Assembly: GCA_017306015.1 (NCBI GenBank)
Contig: JAFKJK010000021.1
Coordinates: 1-64,000 of the forward strand
Length of the DNA: 64,000 nucleotides
Origin: Propionibacteriaceae bacterium
GTDB taxonomy: Bacteria > Actinomycetota > Actinomycetes > Propionibacteriales > Propionibacteriaceae
Direction: 5' to 3'
Positions 1 to 8,900 of the stretch are shown one piece after another. Made by a program: the position numbers and the translations under genes. The notes beneath the pieces are model-generated. The model was not told the DNA's origin. It searched no databases and was given only the letters and a program-made list of their open reading frames with translations. Positions within the stretch are counted from its first letter, which is position 1; each line of letters opens with the position of its first letter.

Positions 1-102
1 GCCGGTGCCGGCCTGGTCACCGAGCGCGCGCCCGGCGCCCTGCGGCGGGCCTCGGTCGCCTTCGGCTGGCCGAGCCTCCCGGTCGCCAGCTGGGTCTTCT
101 AG
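1..102 (+). CDS. 3' end of an unidentified CDS (partial)
   Basis: Frame 1 is open from the first base to a TAG at 100-102, giving a 33-residue tail rich in Ala, Arg and Val that ends SWVF. Codon use (G/C in third positions) is like a real gene of this genome. It converges on rho, with a large palindrome between them. No motif is visible in this short tail, so no function is proposed; it may be only a chance open frame. Confidence 0.4.
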   Translation, partial: AGAGLVTERAPGALRRASVAFGWPSLPVASWVF

Positions 103-113
103 CCCCCAACCGA

Positions 114-177
114 TTCGCTCCCGAAAGGGACGTCTGCTCCCGAAAGTTCGGGAGCGAACGTCCCTTTCGGGAGCGAA
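114..177. terminator. Nested palindrome between convergent genes, possible bidirectional terminator
   Basis: A perfect 20-bp inverted repeat (114-133 against 158-177) encloses a second perfect 9-bp inverted repeat (136-144 against 147-155) with a 2-base loop. The outer and inner arms share the CTCCCGAA core, so the element looks built from related units. It lies 20 bases past the rho stop and 11 past the end of the upstream convergent frame. There is no T-run, so it would be an atypical terminator; a cruciform, protein site or REP-like element are alternatives. Confidence 0.5.
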
Positions 178-197
178 GTCGCTGAGGCGCCGGGCTA

Positions 198-1958
198 CTA
201 CTCCGGATTCGGCGTGGTCTTGGAGATGACCGAGAGGAACTCGCGGTTGCTCTGGGTCTTGCGCATCCGGTTGAGCAGCATCTCCAGGCTCTGCTGGGGC
301 TCCTGGGCGCTGAGCACGCGGCGGAGCTTCCAGATGATCGCCAACTCCTCGCGTGGCAGCAGCAGCTCCTCGCGGCGGGTGCCGGACGCGATCGGGTCGA
401 TGGCCGGGAAGATCCGCTTGTCGGCGAGTTCGCGACGCAGCCGGAGCTCCATGTTGCCGGTGCCCTTGAACTCCTCGAAGATCACCTCGTCCATCTTCGA
501 GCCGGTCTCGATCAGCGCCGTGGCCAGGATGGTCAGCGAGCCGCCGTCCTCGATGTTGCGCGCGGCGCCGAAGAACTTCTTCGGCGGGTAGAGCGCAGCG
601 GAGTCGACACCGCCGGACAGGATCCGTCCGGACGCCGGGGCCGCCAGGTTGTAGGCCCGGCTCAGCCGGGTGATGCCGTCCAGCAGGATGACCACGTCGC
701 GGCCCATCTCGACCAGGCGCTTGGCGCGCTCGATGGCCAGTTCAGCGATCGTGGTGTGGTCGTCGGCCGGCCGGTCGAAGGTGGACGCGATGACCTCGCC
801 GGACGTGGTCCTGGCGAAATCGGTGACCTCCTCCGGACGCTCGTCGACCAGCACCACCATCAGGTGGACCTCCGGGTTGTTGGCGGTGATCGCGTTGGCG
901 ATGGCCTGCATCGCCAGGGTCTTGCCGGCCTTCGGCGGGGACACGATCAGGCCGCGCTGGCCCTTGCCGATCGGGGAGACCAGGTCGATGATCCGTCCGG
1001 TCATGTTCAGCGGGGTGGTCTCCAGCCGCAGCCGCTCGGACGGGTAGAGCGGGGTGAGCTTGTTGAACTCCACCCGATCCTTCGCCTTGGCGGGGTCGTC
1101 GGCGTTGATCGTGTCGATCCGGACCAGCGGGTTGAACTTCTCCCGCCGCTCCCCCTCCTTGGGGCTCTTGATCGCGCCGGTGACGATGTCACCCTTGCGC
1201 AGCCCGTACTTGCGGACCATCGACAGCGACACGTAGGCGTCGTTCGGACCGGGCAGGTAGCCGGTGGTGCGGACGAAGGCGTAGTTGTCCAGGACGTCGA
1301 GGATGCCGGAGATGTCGGTGACGACGTCGTCCTCGGAGAGCACCGGCTCGGCGTCCAGCCGCTCCAGGCCGCTGGTGCCACCGCCACCACTGCCCGGACG
1401 GCGGCGGTTCTGCCGGTCCCGGTTGCGGCGTCGCCGGCTGCGCCGGCCACCACCGAAGTCGTCGTCGTCGCGCTGCTGCGAGTCACGCTGCTGCGAGTCG
1501 CGCTGCTGGGACTCGCGCTGCGGCGGCTGCTGCCGGGGCTGCTCCACCGGGGACTGCTCACCGGCGGCGTCCCCCTCGGTGGCGTTGCCGCGCCGTCCGC
1601 GACTGCCCCGGGCGGGGTCGGCGGCCTTCAGCGCCTCCAGCCGTGAGGCCACGTCGTCAACCGATCGGGACTCGGCGCTCTCGGCCGCGGGCTGGCCGCG
1701 GTCGGCCGTCTCGGGAGCGGCCTGCGCCGAGGTGCGGGGACGCCGCGCTGCCGTCTCGGCCTTGCGCGGTCGTTCCTCGCGCTCGGAGGTCCTGCCGGCC
1801 TGCGCGGAGGTGATCGCGGCGATCAGCTCTCCCTTGCGCATGGCGCCGGTGCCCTTGAGGCCGAGCGATGCGCCGAGCTGCTTGAGCTCGCCCACCAGCA
1901 TGGCGTTGAGCCCGGACTTCGCAGTGGCGGGGCTCGTGGCTTCGACGGTGTCGGTCAC
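198..1958 (-). CDS. rho: Transcription termination factor Rho
   Basis: Hexameric RNA-dependent ATPase that terminates transcription at Rho-dependent sites. The 586-residue protein begins with a Rho N-terminal helical domain (about residues 10-50: [20 protein letters not shown]). A long disordered insert rich in Arg, Asp, Gln and Gly follows (about 55-200, with three DSQQR units). Then come the RNA-binding cold-shock-like domain ([12 protein letters not shown], near 235) and the ATPase core with Walker [16 protein letters not shown], the [10 protein letters not shown] segment and the [14 protein letters not shown]-loop. It is longer than the 419-residue E. coli protein because of the insert, as is usual in actinobacteria. 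The ATG at 1958 follows a purine-rich GAAAGGACG. Transcribed after lysA-hom-thrH, but a leader and hairpin separate them. Confidence 0.97.
   Translation of the reverse strand: MTDTVEATSPATAKSGLNAMLVGELKQLGASLGLKGTGAMRKGELIAAITSAQAGRTSEREERPRKAETAARRPRTSAQAAPETADRGQPAAESAESRSVDDVASRLEALKAADPARGSRGRRGNATEGDAAGEQSPVEQPRQQPPQRESQQRDSQQRDSQQRDDDDFGGGRRSRRRRNRDRQNRRRPGSGGGGTSGLERLDAEPVLSEDDVVTDISGILDVLDNYAFVRTTGYLPGPNDAYVSLSMVRKYGLRKGDIVTGAIKSPKEGERREKFNPLVRIDTINADDPAKAKDRVEFNKLTPLYPSERLRLETTPLNMTGRIIDLVSPIGKGQRGLIVSPPKAGKTLAMQAIANAITANNPEVHLMVVLVDERPEEVTDFARTTSGEVIASTFDRPADDHTTIAELAIERAKRLVEMGRDVVILLDGITRLSRAYNLAAPASGRILSGGVDSAALYPPKKFFGAARNIEDGGSLTILATALIETGSKMDEVIFEEFKGTGNMELRLRRELADKRIFPAIDPIASGTRREELLLPREELAIIWKLRRVLSAQEPQQSLEMLLNRMRKTQSNREFLSVISKTTPNPE
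1471..1515 (-). repeat. 15-bp tandem repeat coding DSQQR units in Rho
   Basis: Three adjacent 15-bp units (1471-1485, 1486-1500, 1501-1515) differ at only a few bases and encode repeated Asp/Glu-Ser-Gln-Gln-Arg. A fourth, diverged unit may follow. They lie in the disordered insert of Rho, so unit number could vary between strains without changing the frame. Confidence 0.75.
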
Positions 1959-2163
1959 GTACGTCCTTTCGGAATGGGGGTCTGCCGGGTGCGCGCGACA
2001 GACTGGCCGAGCTCAGTGGAGCTCGTAGGAGGACATCCAGATCTGAATTCCAGTGGTGACAGAGAGCTCGCTACTGGGTTTCTCAACGAGACTGAAGCTG
2101 CCTCGCGCTCGTTCTGCCCGACCTGGGGGCAAGCGCGCTGCTCGCGCGGCTCCCACTGTAGCA
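1959..2163 (-). promoter_or_regulatory. rho leader with an extended -10 and a hairpin
   Basis: About 190 bases precede rho without a gene. On the minus strand an extended -10 (TGC then TACAGT at 2160-2155) has no clear -35. A perfect 7-bp hairpin with a 4-base loop (2008-2014 / 2019-2025) sits about 50 bases before the rho ATG. rho is autoregulated in several bacteria, so an attenuating leader is possible, but this is inference. Confidence 0.35.
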
Positions 2164-2183
2164 CCGGGACGGCCCCGTCCCGG
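2164..2183 (-). terminator. GC hairpin after thrH
   Basis: A perfect 9-bp inverted repeat with a 2-base loop begins 14 bases past the thrH stop. No T-run follows on the minus strand. It could be a weak terminator separating lysA-hom-thrH from rho, or part of the rho promoter region. Confidence 0.35.
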
Positions 2184-2196
2184 AATTGCGGGTCGA

Positions 2197-2799
2197 TCAG
2201 CGCGCCAGCGCCGCGCTGAAGGCCGCACCCAGGCCGTCGTAGTCGGTGACGACCGGGAACTGGCCGAACTCCTCGACCACGTTGGCAGGCGGACGGAACA
2301 GGATCCCTGCGTCCGCCTCGGCGAGCATCGCGGTGTCGTTGTAGGAGTCGCCGGTCGCCACCACCCGGTAGTTCAGCGCATGCAGGGCGCGGACGGCCTC
2401 ACGCTTGCCGTCCGGCTGGCGCAGCCGGTAGCCGACGATCCGGTCGTCGCTGACCTCGAGCCGGTGGCACAGCAACGTGGGGTAGCCCAGCTGCGCCATC
2501 AGCGGCATGCCGAACTCGTAGAAGGTGTCCGAGAGGATGAACACCTGGAACCGCTGCCGCAGCCAGTCGAGGAACTCGCACGCGCCGGGCATGGGGCCCA
2601 TCTGCGCGATCACGTCCTGGATCTGCGAGAGCCCGACACCCCGATCGGCGAGGACGTCGAGGCGGTGCCGCATCAGCTGGTCGTAGTCGGCCACGTCGCG
2701 GGTGGTCAGGCGCAGCTCCGGGATCCCGGTGGCCTCGGCCACCCGGATCCAGATCTCCGGGACGAGTACGCCCTCGAGGTCGAGGCAGGCCACGTCCAT
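2197..2799 (-). CDS. thrH: ThrH: phosphoserine phosphatase / phosphoserine:homoserine phosphotransferase
   Basis: HAD-family enzyme of 200 residues. It begins [17 protein letters not shown], almost identical to Pseudomonas aeruginosa ThrH as I remember it, with Asp7 as the nucleophile and Glu9 in the second acidic position. It also keeps [22 protein letters not shown], and [10 protein letters not shown] for Mg2+ binding. ThrH dephosphorylates phosphoserine and can pass the phosphate to homoserine, giving O-phosphohomoserine for threonine. The ATG lies one base after the hom stop (TGAGATG), so the two are probably translationally coupled. This is the place where actinobacteria usually carry thrC-thrB, and the position supports the homoserine phosphotransferase role. 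Confidence 0.93.
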   Translation of the reverse strand: MDVACLDLEGVLVPEIWIRVAEATGIPELRLTTRDVADYDQLMRHRLDVLADRGVGLSQIQDVIAQMGPMPGACEFLDWLRQRFQVFILSDTFYEFGMPLMAQLGYPTLLCHRLEVSDDRIVGYRLRQPDGKREAVRALHALNYRVVATGDSYNDTAMLAEADAGILFRPPANVVEEFGQFPVVTDYDGLGAAFSAALAR

Positions 2800-2800
2800 C

Positions 2801-4090
2801 TCAGGCCCCCTCGACCCGCATCAGGGATATCCCGGGGGTCACCTCGGGCATCCGGTCCAGCTCGGCGACCGCTGCGACCACCTGCTCCTGCCGCGCCAGG
2901 TGGGTGACCACCCCGAGCCGGGCGCGCTCCCCCAGACTCTCCTGGCGGACCGCCTGGAGGGAGACCGACTGGGTGGCGAAGGCGGACGCGACCGCCGCCA
3001 GCACGCCGGGCTCGTCGTTGACCGACAGCGAGGCGTAGTACCGCGAGGCGACCGCGCCGGCGGGGGTGATCGCCCGTCCGGAATAGGTCGACTCCGCCGG
3101 GCCCCGGGTACCGCGGACGCGGTTGCGGGCCGCCGTCACCACGTCGCCGAGGACGGCGGACGCGGTCGGCTGGCCGCCCGCCCCCGGCCCCATGAACATC
3201 AGCCGGCCGGCGTTGCGGGACTCCACCATGATCGCGTTGTAGGCGCCCGGGATGCTGGCCAACGGATGTGTCAGCGGCACCATCGTCGGGTGGACGCCGA
3301 CCGCGATGCTACCGTCCGCCGACAGCGCGCAGCGGGCCAGCAGCTTGACCACACAGCCCATCTCCTGGGCGGCGTCGATGTCAGCGCTGGTCACGGCGTC
3401 GATGCCCTCGAAGTCCACGTCCGAGAGCCCTACCCGGCTGTGGAACGCGAGGCTGGCCAGGATCGACGCCTTGGCGGCTGCGTCGTAGCCACCGACGTCC
3501 GCGGTCGGATCGGCCTCGGCGTAGCCCAGCTCCTGGGCCTCGGCCAGCGCGGACGCGAAATCCGAGCCCTCGGTGTGCATCCGGTCCAGGATGAAGTTGG
3601 TGGTCCCGTTGACGATGCCGAGCACCGCGGTGATCTCGTCCCCGACGAGCGACTCCCGCAGCGGCCGGACGATCGGGATGGCTCCGGCTACGGCGGCCTC
3701 GTAGTAGACGTCGACGCCGGCCGCCTCGGCAGCGGCGAAGATGGTCCCGCCCTCGGTCGCCAGCAGCGCCTTGTTGGCCGTCACCACCGCGGCCCCGGCC
3801 TCGATCGCGGCGAGGATCAGGCTGCGCGCCGGTTCGATCCCGCCGAGCAGTTCGATCACCAGGTCGACGTCCGCCCGGCCGGCCAGCCCGGCTGCGTCGT
3901 CGGTGAGCAGCCCCGGGTCGATGCCCGGTCGAGGCTTGCTGAGGTCGCGGACGGCGATCCCCACGAGTTGCAGCGGCCGGCCGACGCGGGCCCGCAGGTC
4001 GTCGGCCTGCTGGATCAGCAGCCGGGCGACCTGGGAACCGACCACGCCACAGCCGAGCAGCGCCACCTTCAACGGCGTCGACTTGCCCAT
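2801..4090 (-). CDS. hom: Homoserine dehydrogenase
   Basis: Reduces aspartate semialdehyde to homoserine with NAD(P)H, the branch to threonine and methionine. The 429-residue protein starts [20 protein letters not shown], an N-terminal Rossmann glycine motif. Then follow VTANKALLA, the catalytic-domain segment [32 protein letters not shown] and, from about residue 350, an ACT domain ([20 protein letters not shown]) that normally gives threonine feedback. The same frame stays open far upstream under lysA, but homology begins at the ATG at 4090. That ATG is preceded by GAGAGGACC and lies 11 bases past the lysA stop. Second gene of lysA-hom-thrH. Confidence 0.96.
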   Translation of the reverse strand: MGKSTPLKVALLGCGVVGSQVARLLIQQADDLRARVGRPLQLVGIAVRDLSKPRPGIDPGLLTDDAAGLAGRADVDLVIELLGGIEPARSLILAAIEAGAAVVTANKALLATEGGTIFAAAEAAGVDVYYEAAVAGAIPIVRPLRESLVGDEITAVLGIVNGTTNFILDRMHTEGSDFASALAEAQELGYAEADPTADVGGYDAAAKASILASLAFHSRVGLSDVDFEGIDAVTSADIDAAQEMGCVVKLLARCALSADGSIAVGVHPTMVPLTHPLASIPGAYNAIMVESRNAGRLMFMGPGAGGQPTASAVLGDVVTAARNRVRGTRGPAESTYSGRAITPAGAVASRYYASLSVNDEPGVLAAVASAFATQSVSLQAVRQESLGERARLGVVTHLARQEQVVAAVAELDRMPEVTPGISLMRVEGA

Positions 4091-4101
4091 CCGAGGTCCT
4101 C

Positions 4102-5508
4102 TCAGCCCAGTCCGGCGTCGAGCGCCAGGATGTCGTCCAGGGACTCGCGCCGCACCATGGGGGTGACCTGTCCGTCCCGGACAGCGACCACCGGTGGTCG
4201 CGGAGTGTGATTGTAGTTGCTGGCCATCGAGCGGCTGTACGCACCGGACGCCGGCACGGCGAGCAGGTCGCCGATCGCCACGTCGGACGGCAGGAAATCG
4301 TCGCGGACCAGGATGTCGCCGCCCTCGCAGTGCACCCCGACGACCCGGGAGACCACCGGCTCGGCGGACGAGGTCCGGTTGGCCAGCGCCGCGGAGTACT
4401 CCGCCGCGTACAGGGCCGGACGGATGTTGTCGCTCATCCCTCCGTCGACCGAGAGGTAGCGCCGGGTGAGACCGCCGCCGACCTCGACGGGCTTCACCGT
4501 CCCCACCCGGTAGACCGCCGTCCCGGCCGGCCCGACGATCGCCCGGCCCGGCTCGATCGAGACCATCGGCTCGGCCAGGCCGAAGGCGCGGCGCTCGTGG
4601 GCGATGATCTCCCGCAGGCCGGACGCGAGCTCGACGGGGGATGCCGGATCGTCCTCCTTGGTGTAGGCGATGCCGAAGCCTCCGCCGAGGTCCAGTTCGG
4701 GCAGCTCGGTCCCGGTCGCCTCCCGGAACTGCGCCAGCAGCTTCATCGTGCGGCGGGCGGCGACCTCGAAACCTGAGACGTCGAAGATCTGCGAGCCGAT
4801 GTGGGAGTGGATGCCGAGCAGTTCGATGTGGGGGCTGTGGAAGCACCGGAACATGCCGACCAGTGCCTGGCCCGAGGTGATCGAGAAGCCGAACTTCTGG
4901 TCCTCGTGGGCGGTCGCGATGTACTCGTGGGTGTGCGCCTCGACGCCGGTGGTGGCCCGCACCAGCACCCGGGCCGTCGTGCCCAGCTCGGCGCAGAGCG
5001 CCTCCAGCCGGGTGATCTCGTCGGAGGAGTCGACGATGATCCGGCCCACCCCGCTGGTCAGCGCCAGCCGCAGTTCGTCGTCCGACTTGTTGTTGCCGTG
5101 GTGGCCGATCCGGGACGGGTCGATGCCGGCGCGCAGGGCCGTGGTCAGCTCGCCGTACGAGCAGACGTCCAGGTTGAGCCCCTCCTCGGCGAGCCACCGC
5201 ACCAGCGTGGCGCAGAGGAAGGCCTTGCCCGCGTAGAACACCGTCCAGCCTTCGAAGGCCTCCCGCCACTCCCGGGCCCGGGCACGGAAGTCGGTCTCGT
5301 CGATCACGTAGACCGGGCTGCCGACGGACTCGACCAGGTCGGTGACCGCGACGCCACCGAGTTCGATGACGCCGTCCGGGCGGCGGCGGGCGGTCCGGCT
5401 CCACAGCTTCGGAGTCAGCGCGTTCACGTCGTCGGGCCGGGTCAGCCACACCGGGGCGGGTGAGGTGACCTCGGCGTGGATCTCGCCGGCCACGTGCATG
5501 TGCGTCAT
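4102..5508 (-). CDS. lysA: Diaminopimelate decarboxylase
   Basis: PLP enzyme converting meso-diaminopimelate to lysine, the last step of lysine synthesis. The 468-residue protein has the alanine-racemase-like barrel with the PLP lysine at Lys95 (FYAGKAFLC), HGNNKSDDEL, GIHSHIGSQI, the glycine-rich phosphate loop LDLGGGFGIAYT and EPGRAIVG. In the C-terminal domain are SVDGGMSDNIRPALY, VGVHCEGGD (usually CESGD) and GAYSRSMASNYN. The N-terminal 40 residues are poorly conserved, so the ATG at 5508 is likely but could be replaced by the second ATG at 5499. First gene of lysA-hom-thrH, a standard actinobacterial order for lysA-hom. Confidence 0.96.
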   Translation of the reverse strand: MTHMHVAGEIHAEVTSPAPVWLTRPDDVNALTPKLWSRTARRRPDGVIELGGVAVTDLVESVGSPVYVIDETDFRARAREWREAFEGWTVFYAGKAFLCATLVRWLAEEGLNLDVCSYGELTTALRAGIDPSRIGHHGNNKSDDELRLALTSGVGRIIVDSSDEITRLEALCAELGTTARVLVRATTGVEAHTHEYIATAHEDQKFGFSITSGQALVGMFRCFHSPHIELLGIHSHIGSQIFDVSGFEVAARRTMKLLAQFREATGTELPELDLGGGFGIAYTKEDDPASPVELASGLREIIAHERRAFGLAEPMVSIEPGRAIVGPAGTAVYRVGTVKPVEVGGGLTRRYLSVDGGMSDNIRPALYAAEYSAALANRTSSAEPVVSRVVGVHCEGGDILVRDDFLPSDVAIGDLLAVPASGAYSRSMASNYNHTPRPPVVAVRDGQVTPMVRRESLDDILALDAGLG

Positions 5509-5578
5509 GACGGAAACTGTGCCAGACGGCCCGGCCGGCGACCGGACCCGGCCCCGATTCGGACGCCGGCGCGACCGG

Positions 5579-5622
5579 CTGGACCTGCCGCCCGGTTCAG
5601 CTGGACCTGCCGCCCGGTTCAG
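5579..5622. repeat. Perfect 22-bp tandem duplication
   Basis: Two identical 22-bp units abut (5579-5600 and 5601-5622) in the gap between divergent lysA and tRNA-Arg. Each unit ends in GGTTCAG. The second supplies TTCAGA (5618-5623), which could be a -35 for the tRNA, with TAGAGT (5642-5647) 18 bases on. The repeat may be a recent slippage event. Confidence 0.8.
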
Positions 5623-5694
5623 ACGGCCGGACGATCTTTGCTAGAGTTCGATCCGGCCCTTTCGCCGGGTACGCGTCCAGCCGGACGCCAGTCG

Positions 5695-5766
5695 GCCCCC
5701 GTAGCTCAGGGGATAGAGCACCGCCCTCCGGAGGCGGGTGCGCGCGTTCGAATCGCGCCGGGGGCG
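5695..5766 (+). tRNA. tRNA-Arg (anticodon CCG)
   Basis: The cloverleaf folds completely. The acceptor is GCCCCCG/CGGGGGC, the D-arm GCTC...GAGC, the anticodon stem CCGCC/GGCGG with loop CTCCGGA (anticodon CCG), and the T-arm GCGCG-TTCGAAT-CGCGC. The discriminator is G, and the 3' CCA is not fully encoded. It reads CGG codons, which are common in this GC-rich genome. It lies between divergent lysA and kgd, oriented with kgd. Confidence 0.96.
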
Positions 5767-5793
5767 CCGATCCCACGTCCGATTGTCAGGACA

Positions 5794-5870
5794 TGGTGAT
5801 GTCACCACAAATACTCGGTTTGGCTAGGCGTTTCGCGACTTTGTCAGCTGGTGCGCCGGATCGGTCCGGC
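5794..5870 (+). promoter_or_regulatory. Two palindromes upstream of kgd
   Basis: Between the tRNA and kgd are two inverted repeats: TGGTGA-TG-TCACCA (5794-5807) and GCCGGA-TCGG-TCCGGC (5855-5870). The second ends 63 bases before the kgd start. Both have operator-like dimensions, but I do not recognise the regulator. A weak -10 (TAGCAT, 5878-5883) lies just after the second one, so it could act as a promoter-proximal operator. Confidence 0.35.
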
Positions 5871-5933
5871 GAATATGTAGCATCGTGTGCAGACATTCAC
5901 ATACCAACTGCACGCGCAGGGAAGTAGACGACC

Positions 5934-8900
5934 GTGGCGGACCCCCAGCAGGACCAGAAGTCGCACGCCGGCACCGAGTTCGGCGCCAACGACTGGTTGA
6001 TCGACGAGATGCGCGAGCGGTACCAGTCCGACCCGGGTTCGATCGATCCCACCTGGATCAGCTTCTTCCAGCGCGAGGGTGCCGCCACGCCGGCAGCCGA
6101 CCCGGTCACCACGGCCGTCCCGGCTCCCCGGGCGACCACCGCCGCGGCGCCCCGGCCGGCGACGACCGGGACGCCCGCGTCCCCGGCGCCCCAGCCGGTT
6201 GCACCCACGTCCACGCCGGTCGCACCGGCGTCCGAGCCCAGCCCCGAGGCCCGCACCGAAGGGCCGCTGGCTCCGGGAAGCGGCGGCGGCGTCTCGGCCG
6301 ACCGGCCGCGCAGCCAGCCGCAGACAGCCAGGGAGACCGCCGAGCCGACCCGCATCCCGTTGCGCGGCGCCCCGGCGAGGACCGCGCAGAACATGGACGT
6401 GTCGCTGACCGTGCCGACGGCGACCAGCGTCCGCGACGTCCCGATGAAGCTCGCGATCGACCAGCGCCAGATGATCAACCAGCACCTCGCGCGGACCACC
6501 GGCGGGAAGGTGTCCTTCACCCACCTGATCGGCTGGGCGATGGTGCTCGCGCTCAAGGCGCACCCCGAGATGAACAACGCCTACGAGGTGTCCGAAGGCC
6601 GTGGATTCCTGGTCGTGCCCCCCTCGATCAACCTGGGGCTGGCCATCGACTCACGGAAGGCGGACGGGACCCGGCAGCTGCTCGTGCCGAACATCAAGGG
6701 CTGCGAGGACCTCGACTTCGCCGGCTTCTGGCAGGCCTACGAGGCCGTCGTCGCCAAGGCGCGCCAGGGGAAGCTGGAGGTCGCGGACTTCGCCGGCACC
6801 ACGGCGTCCCTGACCAACCCGGGCGGGATCGGCACCAACCACTCCGTCCCCCGGCTGATGACCGGCCAGGGCGTCATCCTGGGCGTCGGGTCGATCGACT
6901 ACCCGCCCGAGTTCCAGGGCGCCAGCTCCACGCGGATCAACCAGCTCGCGGTCTCGAAGGTGACCACGCTCACCTCCACCTACGACCACCGGGTGATCCA
7001 GGGCGCCCTGTCCGGAGAGTTCCTGGGCTACATCCACCAGCTGCTGATCGGCCAGCACGGCTTCTACGACGACATCTTCGCCTCGCTGCGCGTCCCGTAC
7101 ACGCCGATGCGGTGGGCCAACGACGTCAGCGACGAGAAGCTGGGCGCGATCCCCCGCAGCGCCCGGGTGTTCTCGCTGATCAACGCCTACCGCCAGCTCG
7201 GCCACTACCTGGCCGACATCGACCCGCTGGAGTACCGCCAGCGCAGCCATCCCGACCTGGAGCTCACCAAGCACGGGCTGACGATCTGGGATCTGGACCG
7301 CGAGTTCCCGGTGGGTACCTTCGGCGGGATCGGCGGCCGGGTGCTCCCGCTCCGGGACATCCTGGGCATGCTCAGGGATTCGTACTGCCGCACCGTCGGG
7401 GTCGAGTACATGCACATCACCGATGACGCGCAGCGCAGCTGGATCCAGGAACGCTTCGAGCGTCCGTTCGCGCCGTGGCCGCGGGAGGAGCACCTGCGGA
7501 TCCTGGAGAAGCTGAACGAGGCCGAGGTCTTCGAGACGTTCCTGCAGACCAAGTTCGTCGGCCAGAAGCGGTTCTCCCTGGAGGGCGGGGAGTCGACGAT
7601 CGTCTTCCTCGACGAGGTCTGCGAGCGCGCCGCGGACGACGCGATCGAGGAAGTCGTCATCGGCATGCCCCATCGCGGCCGGCTGAACGTGCTGGCGAAC
7701 ATCGTCGGCAAGTCGTACGCCCAGATCTTCCGGGAGTTCCAGGGCAGCTACGACGCCCGGATAGCCCGAGGCAGTGGGGACGTGAAGTACCACCTCGGGT
7801 CCGAGGGAGAGTTCACCGCGGTCAGCGGACGCAAGGTGAAGACCTCGGTCGCGGCGAACCCGTCGCACCTTGAGGCCGTCGATCCGGTGGTGGAGGGCAT
7901 CGTCCGGGCGAAGATCGACCAGATCGGCAAGCGCCCCGACTGGCCGATCATGGCCGTCCTGCTGCACGGAGACGCCGCGTTCTCCGGTCAGGGCGTCGTC
8001 TACGAGACCCTGCAGATGAGCCAGCTGCGCGCCTACAAGACCGGCGGCACCATCCACCTCGTCGTGAACAACCAGGTCGGCTTCACCACCGCGCCGGTCG
8101 AGTCCCGGTCCTCGGTCTACTGCACCGACGTCGCCAAGGCCGTCCAGGCCCCGATCTTCCACGTCAACGGGGACGACCCCGAGGCGGTGGCCCGGATCGC
8201 CCAGATCGCGTTCGACTACCGCCAGCGGTTCAACAAGGACGTGGTCGTCGACCTGGTGTGCTACCGCAGGCGCGGGCACAACGAGGGGGACGACCCGAGT
8301 TTCACCCAGCCGCTGATGTACGACCTGATCGAGCAGAAGCGGAGCACCCGCAAGCTGTACACCGAGGCGCTGATCGGCCGCGGCGACATCTCAACCGCGG
8401 ACGCCGAGGAGGTGCTGGCCCACTTCCGGGAGCGGCTGGAGGGGGTGTTCCGGGAGGTCAGGGAGGCTGTCGACACCCCGGAGGACGAGCCGAAGGCCCC
8501 GTACTACCCGGCCAAGCTCGGCGCCGACAAGGGCACCGCGATCACCGCGGAGCTGATGGAGGCCGTCGCCAAGGTCCACGTCACCTTCCCCGAGGGGTTC
8601 ACCGCACACCCGAAGGTGGCCGCCCAACTGGAGCGGCGGGCGGAGAGCATCCGGACCGGCCCGATCGACTGGGCGACGGCCGAGTTGCTCGCGTTCGGCT
8701 CGCTGCTGCTGGAGGGACGGCCCGTCCGGCTCGTCGGACAGGACACCCGGCGGGGCACGTTCAGCCAGCGGTTCGCCGCCGCCATCGACCGGGTGACCAA
8801 CCGGGCCTACGTGCCCCTGAAGCACCTCGCCCCCGAGCAGGGCGCGTTCCACGTCTTCGACTCGCTGCTCAGCGAGTACGCGGCGATGGGCTTCGAGTAC

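Noticed and set aside
2801..5449. An 882-residue frame through hom and lysA
   Set aside because: The upstream part is an antisense-like frame over lysA; hom homology begins at the ATG at 4090.
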